A stretch of 39,247 bases of DNA from Spirochaetota bacterium (lineage in GTDB: Bacteria; Spirochaetota; UBA4802; UBA5550), in NCBI GenBank assembly GCA_012730035.1, contig JAAYBQ010000180.1, positions 1 to 39,247 on the forward strand. Direction: 5' to 3'. Every line of letters begins with the position of its first letter. Position 1 is the stretch's first letter. Of this stretch, positions 25,177-33,660 are shown piece by piece. A program made the translations under genes and the position numbers. The notes under the pieces were generated by a model, which searched no databases, was not told the DNA's origin, and saw only the letters and a program-made list of their open reading frames with translations.

Positions 25177-25213
25177 AATAAAAACGCCGCCGTGACATAC
25201 TCAACCGGCGGCG
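25177..25213 (-). terminator. Rho-independent terminator after bacterioferritin
   Basis: Minus-strand CGCCGCCG (25206-25213) and CGGCGGCG (25185-25192) form an 8-bp GC stem with a 13-nt loop, followed at once by TTTTTATTT. It lies about 70 nt past the bacterioferritin stop and just before the methyltransferase start. Confidence 0.85.
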
Positions 25214-25284
25214 CTCCTCAATATCCCGGCCGGCACTCAGCACCCGCAAATCCGCAGGGCAGCGAACCGCCGGAAAAACTTCTG

Positions 25285-25755
25285 CTATTCCTTTACCTGT
25301 GTTGTAAGGAACACCTGCATTGACATCTGCTCAATCTGGCTCTGCAGCCCCTCGATACCATCCATGTGCGCGTCTTCATCATTCAGTATCTGCTGAAGAA
25401 GGTCGCGTGTGGCGTAGTCCTTTACTTCACCTGCAAGTACTATCGCGTCATTATATGCCTTGATCGCGCCCTCTTCGGCTATGTGGTCGTTTTCAAGCTG
25501 CTTGTCAACCGTGGCGCCTATAAGTATCTTGTTCAGGTTGCTTACTGTCGGTGTCCCCTCAAGGAAGAGTATGCGGCCTATAAGCTTCTCGGCGTGCTTC
25601 ATCTCGTCAATGGCACGCTTCTCAAAGTGTTTATGCAGCTTCTCGTATCCCCAGTCGTCGCACATTTCGGAATGCACCATGTACTGGTTAATGGCTGTAA
25701 GCTCATCCGCAAGGAGGCTGTTAAGCGCTGCTATAAGTTTTTCGTTCCCTTTCAT
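25285..25755 (-). CDS. bfr: Bacterioferritin
   Basis: A 156-residue iron-storage protein forming 24-mer shells; it oxidises Fe(II) at a di-iron site. Ligands are visible in ADELTAINQY (Glu), AIDEMKHAE (Glu and His), EEGAIKAYNDA region (Glu) and LNDEDAHMDG (Glu and His). The Met in DEMKHAE matches the haem-ligand Met52 of bacterioferritins, which separates it from plain ferritin. The ATG at 25753-25755 has a consensus AGGAG; the 13-codon upstream extension does not. Single gene with its own promoter and terminator. Confidence 0.94.
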   Translation of the reverse strand: MKGNEKLIAALNSLLADELTAINQYMVHSEMCDDWGYEKLHKHFEKRAIDEMKHAEKLIGRILFLEGTPTVSNLNKILIGATVDKQLENDHIAEEGAIKAYNDAIVLAGEVKDYATRDLLQQILNDEDAHMDGIEGLQSQIEQMSMQVFLTTQVKE

Positions 25756-25884
25756 TGTATTCTCCTGTTTTTTATCAGTATCAGCGGTTAACATTCCCGG
25801 CCGCCTGCACGGGGTTCGGCAGGCAGATTATAATTTAAGTTTTACCGGAGCTGTTGTTTACCGCATACCTTTTACTCTATTTAT

Positions 25885-25913
25885 ATAGTAAAAAACTCTC
25901 AGTTAAAAGTCAA
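25885..25913 (-). promoter_or_regulatory. Promoter of bacterioferritin
   Basis: Minus-strand TTGACT (25908-25913), 17-bp spacer, TACTAT (25885-25890, 4/6), in an AT-rich stretch. RNA would start near 25878, giving a leader of about 120 nt. I see no clear Fur box. Confidence 0.55.
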
Positions 25914-25984
25914 CCCTTTCATACACCCCGCGTTGCAAAAGGGGCAGAGAATCTAACACCTTTTTTGAAAATGCACGCCATTAA

Positions 25985-26140
25985 GAAATAATATGCTTGA
26001 TCCTCTATTCCGTATTCCTGCGCAGGGACATGCCGCAACTTAAAAAAACCATACTCGAGATCGACCCCAACGCCTTCATAACAATCATCGAGGCCTCGGA
26101 CGTAGTGGGAGTGGACGTGGGGAACCAGCCGCACTGGTAG
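25985..26140 (+). pseudogene. C-terminal remnant of a YitT-family (DUF2179) membrane protein
   Basis: About 51 codons, too short for a normal gene, translate to the hallmark C-terminal domain of YitT proteins: LILYSVFLRRDMPQLKKTI, followed by LEIDPNAFITIIEASDVVG, then a TAG at 26138-26140. In full YitT proteins this follows five or six membrane helices; none of that is present here. A TAA at 25982-25984 closes the frame upstream. There is no ribosome-binding site or plausible start. I read it as the tail of a deleted gene, left between bacterioferritin and sua5. The tail after VVG (VDVGNQPHW) also departs from the usual GEGF end. Confidence 0.7.
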
Positions 26141-26206
26141 AAGCTGATAAAAATAAATTGACTTAACCCCCGGTGCGCAAAATATGTCAGGTAACGGTCA
26201 TACACA

Positions 26207-27178
26207 ATGGAACTCTACGCCGCAACAGAAAAAAACATACAGATCGCAGCGGAGCTGATCCGCGGGGGGGGACTTGTCGCGTTCCCAACTGAAACAGTCT
26301 ACGGCCTTGGGGCAGACGGGCTTAACGCAACAGCCGCCGCATCAATCTTCGAGGCGAAAAAAAGGCCCTTCTTTGACCCTTTAATATTGCACATAGCGCG
26401 CATGGACTCGCTGTACGACATTGCCGAAACACCTGACAGCCGCATACTCTCACTGGCCGAAAAATTCTGGCCCGGGCCGCTCACCATAGTCGTTAAAAAA
26501 AAGCAGCATGTACCGGACATTGTAACTTCAGGCCTTGAAACTGTGGCAATACGAATGCCCGATCACCCTGTTGCACAAAAACTAATCGAACTTTCACGCA
26601 CACCCCTGGCCGCACCAAGCGCCAACAGGTTCGGCTCAATAAGCCCCACGTCAGCGCTTCACGTGTCGCGCCAGCTGCACGACTCGGCCGGCATTATCCT
26701 TGACGGAGGCGAATGCCACGTGGGCATAGAGTCCACAATAATCGCCTCATCGGGCAGCGGAATAACACTGCTGCGTCCCGGCGGCATACCGGTCGAGGCA
26801 ATAGAAGAGGCAGCGGGCATAAAACTTCAGGCGGCAGAGCAGGGCAGCATGCCGAACGCGCCGGGGCAGCTCCCTTACCACTACTCGCCCGAAAAGCCCG
26901 TACACCTGGTTGACCGCATAACAGAAGATATCCCAAACGCGGGTCTACTCTTTTTCAGGCAGCCGCAGTTTGTATGCCCCGCCGGGCGTTCCCTTGTACT
27001 CTCCCCGTCGGGCAGCCTGCGCGAGGCCGCGGCAAACCTCTTTGCCCACCTGCACATGCTCGACAGCATGGACATCGATTCAATATACGCGGAACGCGTT
27101 CCGGGCACAGGGCTGGGCCTCGGCATTATGGACAGGCTTACCAGGGCATCGATGAAAAAACAGTTGATAAAAACCTGA
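26207..27178 (+). CDS. Threonylcarbamoyl-AMP synthase, Sua5/TsaC type
   Basis: Makes threonylcarbamoyl-AMP from threonine, bicarbonate and ATP, the first step of tRNA t6A modification. The YrdC domain spans about residues 8-195: LVAFPTETVYGLGAD, EAKKRPFFDPL, the FWPGPLTIV loop, APSANRFGSISPT and the closing LRPGGI. The C-terminal ~100 residues form the extra Sua5 domain (GQLPYHYSPEKPV), so this is the long Sua5 form rather than short TsaC. Its partner TsaD lies at 18977. A TTGACT at 26158-26163 with an AAATAT about 16 bp on may be its promoter. Two genes follow on the same strand within a few tens of bases. Confidence 0.95.
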   Translation: MELYAATEKNIQIAAELIRGGGLVAFPTETVYGLGADGLNATAAASIFEAKKRPFFDPLILHIARMDSLYDIAETPDSRILSLAEKFWPGPLTIVVKKKQHVPDIVTSGLETVAIRMPDHPVAQKLIELSRTPLAAPSANRFGSISPTSALHVSRQLHDSAGIILDGGECHVGIESTIIASSGSGITLLRPGGIPVEAIEEAAGIKLQAAEQGSMPNAPGQLPYHYSPEKPVHLVDRITEDIPNAGLLFFRQPQFVCPAGRSLVLSPSGSLREAAANLFAHLHMLDSMDIDSIYAERVPGTGLGLGIMDRLTRASMKKQLIKT

Positions 27179-27214
27179 GAACGTATAAAACACACCGTAC
27201 AGGAGGAACTCGCC

Positions 27215-27976
27215 ATGCTGAAAATCAATACAACAAAGGGAAACTCTTTCATTACAGGATTCTCGACAACATTTGAGGCATTCGGAATAATACGTAAAAA
27301 CAGAATGACAAAGTTCCTAATAATACCGCTTATAATAAACATTGCCCTCCTGCTCTCAATAGCCTGGTACACCTTCGTAAAGGCCAGCCCCATGCTGCTG
27401 GAATTTGCCCGCTTTGACCAGTGGTACCTTAAGCCTGTGCAGTACCTTGTTTCACCCGTACTTGTGATCCTCCTCCTGGCTGCAGCCTTCTTCGCCTATT
27501 CAGTTACGGGGGCACTCATAGCATCGCCGTTCCTTGACATCATCTCACTTAAAACAGAAAAGGCCCTTGGCGGCAACGTTCCCGATCCCGGCTTCTCCCT
27601 TAAGGCGCTGGTGCGCATGGCCGCGGGCGTTGTAAAGCTTCTTCTCCTGACACTGGCACTCTACATAATAATACTTCCGCTCAACCTGGTCCCCGTTGCC
27701 GGCAGCGCAATATACGCCGCGGCGGGATTTCTGCTCACAGCCTTTTTCTGCGGCTTTCAGTTCTACGACATGCCCCTTGAAAGAAGGGGGCTTAACTTCA
27801 ACGAAAAATTTCATCTGTGCCGCAAGTTCGCCTCCACCGTTGCCGGTACGGGTGCGGCATTCATGCTCATATCTCTCATACCGGTTGCCGGTTTTCTCGG
27901 GATTATCGTGGCAACATCGGGTGCGGCAGCAGCGTTCCGCAGAATAATGGAACCCTCAATCACGGTGCAGGGCTGA
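27215..27976 (+). CDS. EI24/CysZ-like multi-spanning membrane protein
   Basis: A 253-residue inner-membrane protein with about four to six hydrophobic helices (FLIIPLIINIALLLSIAWY; YLVSPVLVILLLAAAFFAY; VVKLLLLTLALYIIILPLN; a C-terminal AFMLISLIPVAGFLGIIVA). The pattern FGIIRKNR near the start and the SPFLDIISLKTEKALGG segment fit the EI24/CysZ family. E. coli CysZ takes up sulfate, but many members are uncharacterised, so I do not assign a substrate. A near-consensus AGGAGG precedes the ATG. It lies between sua5 and tmk, probably in one operon. Confidence 0.85.
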   Translation: MLKINTTKGNSFITGFSTTFEAFGIIRKNRMTKFLIIPLIINIALLLSIAWYTFVKASPMLLEFARFDQWYLKPVQYLVSPVLVILLLAAAFFAYSVTGALIASPFLDIISLKTEKALGGNVPDPGFSLKALVRMAAGVVKLLLLTLALYIIILPLNLVPVAGSAIYAAAGFLLTAFFCGFQFYDMPLERRGLNFNEKFHLCRKFASTVAGTGAAFMLISLIPVAGFLGIIVATSGAAAAFRRIMEPSITVQG

Positions 27977-27980
27977 TCCG

Positions 27981-28595
27981 TTGAATCCAAAACCTCTGTT
28001 CATCGTGTTTGAGGGGATCGACGGCGCAGGCAAATCAACGCAGTGCGCAAGGCTTTATCATTACATATCACGACCGGGCACACAGGCAAGACACCTGGCC
28101 GAGCCCACTGACGGCCCCTGGGGACAAAAAATCCGCGGTGCGCTTCGTTCGGGAACGGCACTGTCTCGCGACGAACAGGTTGAACTCTTTATCCGCGACA
28201 GAATGGACGACATGAACATTAACATAAGGCCCTGCATGGAACAGGGGATCACCATTGTCATGGACAGGTACTTCTATTCAAACGCCGCGTACCAGGGGAT
28301 GGACGGACTTTCGCCGCAAAGTATAATCGACATGAACCTTGAGCATGGATTCCCCCTGCCCGACCGCGTCTACTTCATAGACCTTTCCGCAGAGTCTGCC
28401 ATGAATCGCGTAAGATCGCGAAGCGGTGAAAAAACCGAGCTATTCGAGAAGCAGTCATTCCTTGAAAAGGTGCGGCAGAACTTTCTTTCAATCGCAGACA
28501 GCCGATTCCTTGTAGTTGACGGGGCTCTTCCTGAGGATAAAATATTTGAAATAATCAAAGAGGACTTTGATAAACTGGCAGGTTCAACAGACTGA
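27981..28595 (+). CDS. tmk: Thymidylate kinase
   Basis: Phosphorylates dTMP to dTDP with ATP. P-loop EGIDGAGKST, the DR motif MDRYFYSNAAYQG and a C-terminal lid region (SRSGEKTELFEKQSF) are present, and 204 residues is typical. The start is TTG at 27981, four bases after the EI24-like stop, with GCAGGG as the ribosome-binding site; the frame offers no better-placed ATG. Last gene of the apparent sua5-EI24-tmk unit. Confidence 0.95.
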   Translation: MNPKPLFIVFEGIDGAGKSTQCARLYHYISRPGTQARHLAEPTDGPWGQKIRGALRSGTALSRDEQVELFIRDRMDDMNINIRPCMEQGITIVMDRYFYSNAAYQGMDGLSPQSIIDMNLEHGFPLPDRVYFIDLSAESAMNRVRSRSGEKTELFEKQSFLEKVRQNFLSIADSRFLVVDGALPEDKIFEIIKEDFDKLAGSTD

Positions 28596-28799
28596 CCGGA
28601 ACATTGTTATCAGGAAAATGTCATCCCGGCTCTTTTCTCTGTATGATAATTTGTTAAAATTACCCGAGGAATACTCTGCCGGGGGCGTTAAATTCAGGCG
28701 TTCAGCCTGCCAGGAGGGACTTTTTATAATAAATATCTGTTCATTTAGATTTCCCAATCGCAATCATGGCATTTATAAAATAGGCACCAATATAATGTA

Positions 28800-28827
28800 A
28801 TGACAATTCAGCAAAATTTAATACAAT
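28800..28827 (+). promoter_or_regulatory. Promoter upstream of the SppA-like gene
   Basis: ATGACA (28800-28805, 5/6), 16-bp spacer, TACAAT (28822-28827, 5/6). RNA would start near 28834, 23 nt before the ATG. A perfect TATAAT at 28791-28796 is an alternative -10 but lacks a good -35. Confidence 0.5.
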
Positions 28828-28856
28828 GACCTTAATATGGAACACCGGGAGACCCA

Positions 28857-31283
28857 ATGAAAAAATACATCTTCACTGCGGCAATACTTCTGCTCACATC
28901 AATCCCTTCATACGCAAAGGTTAACAACCCCTTTGCGCTTCCGCCCGACGCGCAGTCCGCAGCGTACGAAACCGGATCTTTCGCGTACACGGCTAATCCC
29001 GTATTTACCGACACCACGCTCCACCCCCACGCAGCGTACAGGTACATAAGCACTGAAGAGAACCCGACCCACCACGCTGCATTTACCATTTTCGGGTTCG
29101 CCCTCGGTTACTCATGGTATAATTCAGCATACAGCATCACTGACCAATCCTTTCATAAATCGGACACATCCATATACAGCATAAGCCGGGGATTTCTCTT
29201 CGGCGGTGTATTCGGGTTCGGCCTGGGCTATTGCGCGGGCTTTTCAGACATTGATGAATTCGACCGTTACCGCGCGTGGAACTTCGGCCTGCTCTACAGG
29301 CCCTTCAGCTTTGTATCATTCGGCGCATCTTTCAGGGATGCGGGCGGGCGGATCAACGGCAGGGCGCTCCAGCCTGTACAGGCATATTCAGTGGCGCTGC
29401 GGCCTTTCGGCGAATGGCTTACACTCTCGGCAGACTACACCACAGGTTCCGCATACCGCGATGACGCAACATGTTCATTCTCGGGCAGAATAGACCTCTG
29501 GCAGAGCGCATCCATCTTCGCGCGGTGCGACACATCGCGCAACTTCTCGGCAGGGCTGGCCATACCTCTTGACGCAAGAACAGGCAGCCCGGTGAACATC
29601 TCCCTTGACTGCTACGGGTCATTCAACAGTGAAGACCCCGAATACCGCAGCGCGGGCGCGGCCATAAGGTTCAGGCGAGGCAGGGGAACCAGTCTGCCCG
29701 TTGCGAACAACATGCTCTTCATAAACCTTGCGCAATCTTACGGAGAGAACGAGCCCGGGGGATTTTTCGCAAAGGGCAGGCCCGACTTTCTTGTGCTTGT
29801 TAACGGCATATATACGGCTGCCGACGATCCCTCAATCCACAGCATGTTAATTGAAATAGGCGAAACCGACGCGGGCTTCGCGCAGATACAGGAACTGCGC
29901 AGGTCCGTAAAATACTTCAGGGGCAAGGGCAAAAAGGTCCGCGTTATTATGAACTTTTCAGGGAACCGGCAGTACTACCTTGCCTCGTGCGCCGACGAAA
30001 TATACTTTTCTCCTCACAATGATTTTTCAATAACGGGGCTCAGCGCCAGTGTCTATTTTTTTAAAGGCCTCATGGACAAAGCCGGCATAGAGTTCCAGTC
30101 AGTAAGGCGCGGCGACTATAAATCCTTCAATGAGCCCTTTACCCGCACGGGAATGTCACCCGAGGCAAGGGCCAATCTTAACGAATTGATCACCGGCCTT
30201 AACGAACAGTACATCTCGGCCATAACAGAAAGAAAAAACCTCTCAAGAGAAAAAGTCCGGGAACTCTTTGACACAGGCCTCTACACACCCGAAGAGGCGC
30301 AGGCAAAGGGATTCATTGACCATATTATGTACAGTGACGACCTTAAAGAAATACTCCGCAAAGATAACACACTGCTGAAATTCGAACAATATTCACAGGA
30401 ACAGGCAATCAGCACGGGCTGGGGCAAACAGCCGGCCATAGCCATAGTATACGTCAGGGGGAGCATCGTCAGCGGACACGCAGGGGGCGGTGCAATAGCT
30501 AATGCCACGGGCGACGCTGACTACCGCAAAATGCTCGAACGGGTATTCGCAGACAGCAGCGTCAGGGGTGTTGTTATACGGGTCGATTCGGGCGGCGGGT
30601 CAGCTGCAGCCTCCGAGCTAATGTGGAAGTCACTGGTACACCTTAAAAAAAGGTACCCCAAACCCGTTGTCTTTTCGTTCGGAAACACTGCAGCTTCGGG
30701 CGGCTACTACATAGCATGTACGGGCGACAGAATTTTCGCAGAAAACGGCACAATAACAGGATCCATCGGTGTCATAGCCGGCAAGGTTTCGCTTAAGGAA
30801 CTCTACTCGAAACTGGGAATCAGCAGGGAGAGCATAACTCTCAGCGAATTCGCGGACCTCTACACCGAGTCCCGGCCGCTTACTGACAGCGAATACAGGC
30901 TCCTTGACCGGCAGACAGGCCTTATATACGACAGGTTCACGCAGAAGGTAATAGCTGCCCGAAAGCTCACTGCTGAAGAGGTCGAAAAGATCGCAGGCGG
31001 CAGGGTGCATACGGGACTTAACGCGCGCAGCAGTGGGCTTGTGGACGAAGAGGGCGGACTGTTCACTGCCGTGGAATTCTGCCGCAGCCAGTGCGGAATA
31101 ACCGGCACGTTCAGGATAGTACAGGTACCCGACCGAAGCGGGCTGCTGCAGGGCCTGCCCGGCCTTGAAGCGGCAGCGGCATCATTCGGCGTGCTCGATG
31201 TATTTTTCAGGAACCTGCAGGCGCTTGAAATGCTTGAGGGCCAGGTGCTCTATCTTCAGCCATACGTAATCGAGGTCGAATAA
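28857..31283 (+). CDS. sppA: Signal peptide peptidase SppA-like protease with N-terminal beta-barrel-like domain
   Basis: An 808-residue exported protein. After a cleavable signal peptide (cut near SYA-KV, residue 20), residues about 50-275 are a run of alternating, aromatic-rich, glycine-rich strands (GFALGYSWYNSAYS, GGVFGFGLGYCAGFS, FGLLYRPFSFVSFGASF) typical of outer-membrane beta-barrels. Residues about 285-800 are two tandem S49 domains as in the 67-kDa SppA. The catalytic Lys is K422 (RRGDYKSFNEPF) in the first half and the Ser is S614 (GNTAASGGYYIA) in the second, so the dyad is intact. Classical SppA is anchored by an N-terminal helix in the inner membrane; this one lacks that anchor and may act from the outer membrane. 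GGGAG precedes the ATG. Confidence 0.92.
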   Translation: MKKYIFTAAILLLTSIPSYAKVNNPFALPPDAQSAAYETGSFAYTANPVFTDTTLHPHAAYRYISTEENPTHHAAFTIFGFALGYSWYNSAYSITDQSFHKSDTSIYSISRGFLFGGVFGFGLGYCAGFSDIDEFDRYRAWNFGLLYRPFSFVSFGASFRDAGGRINGRALQPVQAYSVALRPFGEWLTLSADYTTGSAYRDDATCSFSGRIDLWQSASIFARCDTSRNFSAGLAIPLDARTGSPVNISLDCYGSFNSEDPEYRSAGAAIRFRRGRGTSLPVANNMLFINLAQSYGENEPGGFFAKGRPDFLVLVNGIYTAADDPSIHSMLIEIGETDAGFAQIQELRRSVKYFRGKGKKVRVIMNFSGNRQYYLASCADEIYFSPHNDFSITGLSASVYFFKGLMDKAGIEFQSVRRGDYKSFNEPFTRTGMSPEARANLNELITGLNEQYISAITERKNLSREKVRELFDTGLYTPEEAQAKGFIDHIMYSDDLKEILRKDNTLLKFEQYSQEQAISTGWGKQPAIAIVYVRGSIVSGHAGGGAIANATGDADYRKMLERVFADSSVRGVVIRVDSGGGSAAASELMWKSLVHLKKRYPKPVVFSFGNTAASGGYYIACTGDRIFAENGTITGSIGVIAGKVSLKELYSKLGISRESITLSEFADLYTESRPLTDSEYRLLDRQTGLIYDRFTQKVIAARKLTAEEVEKIAGGRVHTGLNARSSGLVDEEGGLFTAVEFCRSQCGITGTFRIVQVPDRSGLLQGLPGLEAAAASFGVLDVFFRNLQALEMLEGQVLYLQPYVIEVE

Positions 31284-31341
31284 CCGGGCCAGGGGCAATA
31301 TTTAAAGCAGCTGTTAATGAGCGGCAAAAATTCAACCCGCA

Positions 31342-31395
31342 GGGGCTGCCCCCTGTCCGTAAAACAGACTTTGGCAGCACCCCCGCTGATTTTTG
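31342..31395 (+). terminator. Possible terminator after the SppA-like gene
   Basis: GGGGCTGCC (31342-31350) can pair with GGCAGC-A-CCCC (31373-31384) with one bulged A, followed by GCTGATTTTTG. The loop is long (about 22 nt), and it runs into the next promoter. Weak. Confidence 0.35.
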
Positions 31396-31424
31396 TTGAC
31401 AAATCGCCCGATCCCCTGTTTAAT
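31396..31424 (+). promoter_or_regulatory. Sigma-70-type promoter of REC-GGDEF gene
   Basis: TTGACA (31396-31401, perfect), 17-bp spacer, TTTAAT (31419-31424, 5/6). RNA would start near 31431. A strong GGAGGAATTCA ribosome-binding site precedes the ATG at 31454. Confidence 0.75.
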
Positions 31425-31453
31425 TCAGAAATATATCCGCGTGGAGGAATTCA

Positions 31454-32395
31454 ATGAAGGTTATCCTGGTCAATCAGACAAAAACCATTCTTAAGGCAAT
31501 CGAGGAGATATCCGAAAACCTCCAGCTTGAAATACGGGTCGTGGCCGAATCAGAGCTTGAAGCCGAAATTGAAAACGACACCCCGAACCTGGTAATGCTG
31601 AACTGGGTCGACAGCATGACCCTTGAGACAATATCAATAATCCGCACCAAGCGCCCGGTTAAAGGTCACATATACATCCTTCTTACGGGAACAAAAGATT
31701 CCACATCCGATATCATCACAGGCCTTGAAACCGGCGCGGACGATTACATCACCGTCCCCTTTACCTCCAACGAGATAGAAGCAAGGCTTCGCATAGCAGC
31801 TGTTTTTATCCAGGTGCGCAACAGCCTTATCAGGACTCAGAAAAAACTTATCAAGCATACAAAAGAGGATCTGGCAACAACCCTGCTCAACAGGCGCGCA
31901 CTTGTAGATGAAATACTCGCTGAACTCGGCCGCGCTGCCAGAAAGGGGGAATTCACCTGCTCCATCATGATCGAAATTCACAACTACAACGAGCTCCTTA
32001 ACAGGCTCGGTGAAAGGATAATGAACGTTCTGCTCTCGGAATTCAGCGCACGCCTTAAACGCTGCATAAGGCCCTACGACAGGATCGGCAGGTTCGACAC
32101 CCAGAGATTTCTTGTTTTCCTGCCGAACACAAAAACCGGTGACGCGCGCAAGGTTGCAGGCAGGATGATAGCCAAGCTGCAGGAGAAAAAGTTTAAATAC
32201 AACGACGAGCGGGTCGAACCCGTTGTCTCCATCGGCATATCTGAACTGGACCCCTTTGACCTTGGCAAATCGGGAGACCCCGACACCCTGGCCATGAACG
32301 ACCTGGTAATCGAGTCATTCATCAGGAGGTCGGAGTTCGCAAGCCGGCAGGCCCGCGAAAAAGGAAAGAACTCTATAGAAATATATACCTTCTAA
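31454..32395 (+). CDS. Degenerate REC-GGDEF protein (non-canonical response regulator)
   Basis: A 313-residue protein. Residues 1-120 have the receiver fold, but all key phosphorylation residues are altered: the acidic pair near the start is replaced (VNQTK, N7), the phospho-acceptor position reads N50 (LVMLNWVDS), and the conserved Lys is V101 (ITVPF). The switch Thr (ILLTGT) and the GADDYI segment remain. After a helical linker, residues about 138-310 have the GGDEF fold, with LLNRRAL at the start and VSIGIS near the end, but the signature motif reads DTQRF (215-219) instead of GGDEF, so cyclase activity is unlikely. It may bind partners or GTP without catalysis. Strong promoter and ribosome-binding site imply it is well expressed. 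Confidence 0.87.
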   Translation: MKVILVNQTKTILKAIEEISENLQLEIRVVAESELEAEIENDTPNLVMLNWVDSMTLETISIIRTKRPVKGHIYILLTGTKDSTSDIITGLETGADDYITVPFTSNEIEARLRIAAVFIQVRNSLIRTQKKLIKHTKEDLATTLLNRRALVDEILAELGRAARKGEFTCSIMIEIHNYNELLNRLGERIMNVLLSEFSARLKRCIRPYDRIGRFDTQRFLVFLPNTKTGDARKVAGRMIAKLQEKKFKYNDERVEPVVSIGISELDPFDLGKSGDPDTLAMNDLVIESFIRRSEFASRQAREKGKNSIEIYTF

Positions 32396-32430
32396 CAGCC
32401 CGGATCTTCAGCAGGCTGCCTTTACCTGCG

Positions 32431-33660
32431 TCAGTCAATCTCGTGCAGAAACAGGCCGCTCCTCAGCTTGGGCTCAAACCATGTTGATTTCGGCGGCATC
32501 ATCATACCCGCGTCCGAAACCTCCATCAGCTGGCTTATCTCTGTGGGGTGCATTGAGAACGCCACTGCGAACTCCCCTGAATCGACAACCTTTTCCAGCT
32601 CAGCGGTACCCCTTATTCCCCCGACAAAATCTATGCGCTTATCCTTTCGCGGATCGGTTATACCCAGAATCGGCGCCAGTATCTTTTTCTGTATTATTGT
32701 AACGTCCAGCGACTCAATGGGATCGCGTGTAATATCGAACAGCGGAGTGACCGTGTACCACTCCCTGTCAATGTACATCGAGAACGTGTTTACTTTTTCC
32801 GGCACCTTTAAGCCGGTCTTCACAACTTTAAACTCTTTGCCCAGGGCTGCAATAAATGAATCCCTGTCCATGCCGTTCAGGTCCCTGACCACCCTGTTAT
32901 ATGCCAGTATCTTCAGCTGGCTGTGCGGAAAAAAGACCGCCATGAAGTAGTTAAACTCCTCGTCAGGGCTGTAACCCGGATTCTTCTCCCTGCGCATATT
33001 GCCCACGCGCACACCCGACGCAGCCCTGTGATGGCCGTCCGCAATATAAAGTTCATCGTTAACGAATGACTTTTCAATGGCGCTTATAAGCGCCGCGTCG
33101 TCAATAATGCGCGCTATGTGCCTTATGCCGTCGTCGGCCACAAAATCATAAACCGGTTCAGCCTTCATGGCCTTTTCCAGCAGCGCCCTCTTTTCGTCGT
33201 TGTCCCTGTATATAAGAAAAACCGGTCCCGTATTCGCGTTAAGTATGTCAAGGTGCCTTGTCCTGTCCTTCTCCTTATCCTCGCGCGTAAGCTCATGCTT
33301 CTTTATCAGGTTCTTCATGTAATCGTCAATGCTTGCGCACGCCACTATTCCGGTCTGCATGCGTCCATCCATAACCTGAGAGTAGAGGTAGAGCAGCGGT
33401 TTATCCTCGCGAATAAAATAACCCTCGTTTATAAATTTCTCAAGGGTTGACCTCCCCTTTTTATAAACCTGCTCTGAGTAGGGATCTACCGAACGGTCAA
33501 GGTCCATCTCTGCCCGCGAAATGTGAAAAAAACAGTATGGGTTCTCCTTTGCTATTTCAATAACCTCGTCCAGGGAAACAACATCATAGGGGAGTGACGC
33601 AATTTTATCCGCCAGATCTTTTCTGGGCCTGAGCGCCCTGAATGATTTCAATTTTGCCAT
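32431..33660 (-). CDS. DUF1015 family protein
   Basis: A 409-residue cytoplasmic protein of the DUF1015 family. The family motifs are clear: FRALRP at the start, SLPYDVVSLDE, KKHELTREDKEKDRTRH, the hallmark YIADGHHRAA, and a C-terminal FVGGIRG. The biochemical role is not established to my knowledge. The conserved HH and acidic residues suggest a metal- or nucleotide-dependent enzyme. The start ATG has an AGAGG ribosome-binding site. It stands alone, convergent with the REC-GGDEF gene 35 nt away. Confidence 0.9.
   Translation of the reverse strand: MAKLKSFRALRPRKDLADKIASLPYDVVSLDEVIEIAKENPYCFFHISRAEMDLDRSVDPYSEQVYKKGRSTLEKFINEGYFIREDKPLLYLYSQVMDGRMQTGIVACASIDDYMKNLIKKHELTREDKEKDRTRHLDILNANTGPVFLIYRDNDEKRALLEKAMKAEPVYDFVADDGIRHIARIIDDAALISAIEKSFVNDELYIADGHHRAASGVRVGNMRREKNPGYSPDEEFNYFMAVFFPHSQLKILAYNRVVRDLNGMDRDSFIAALGKEFKVVKTGLKVPEKVNTFSMYIDREWYTVTPLFDITRDPIESLDVTIIQKKILAPILGITDPRKDKRIDFVGGIRGTAELEKVVDSGEFAVAFSMHPTEISQLMEVSDAGMMMPPKSTWFEPKLRSGLFLHEID

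Noticed and set aside
25160-25249. N-terminal extension of the methyltransferase
   Set aside because: It crosses a strong terminator hairpin and has no ribosome-binding site; the internal ATG at 25159 does.
25919-26134. Minus-strand reading frame of about 70 codons
   Set aside because: It is the antisense shadow of the YitT remnant and lacks a ribosome-binding site.
28618-28800. Possible small gene of about 60 codons between tmk and the SppA-like gene
   Set aside because: The ribosome-binding site is too close to the ATG, the composition is not gene-like, no family is recognised, and its end overlaps the promoter region of the next gene.
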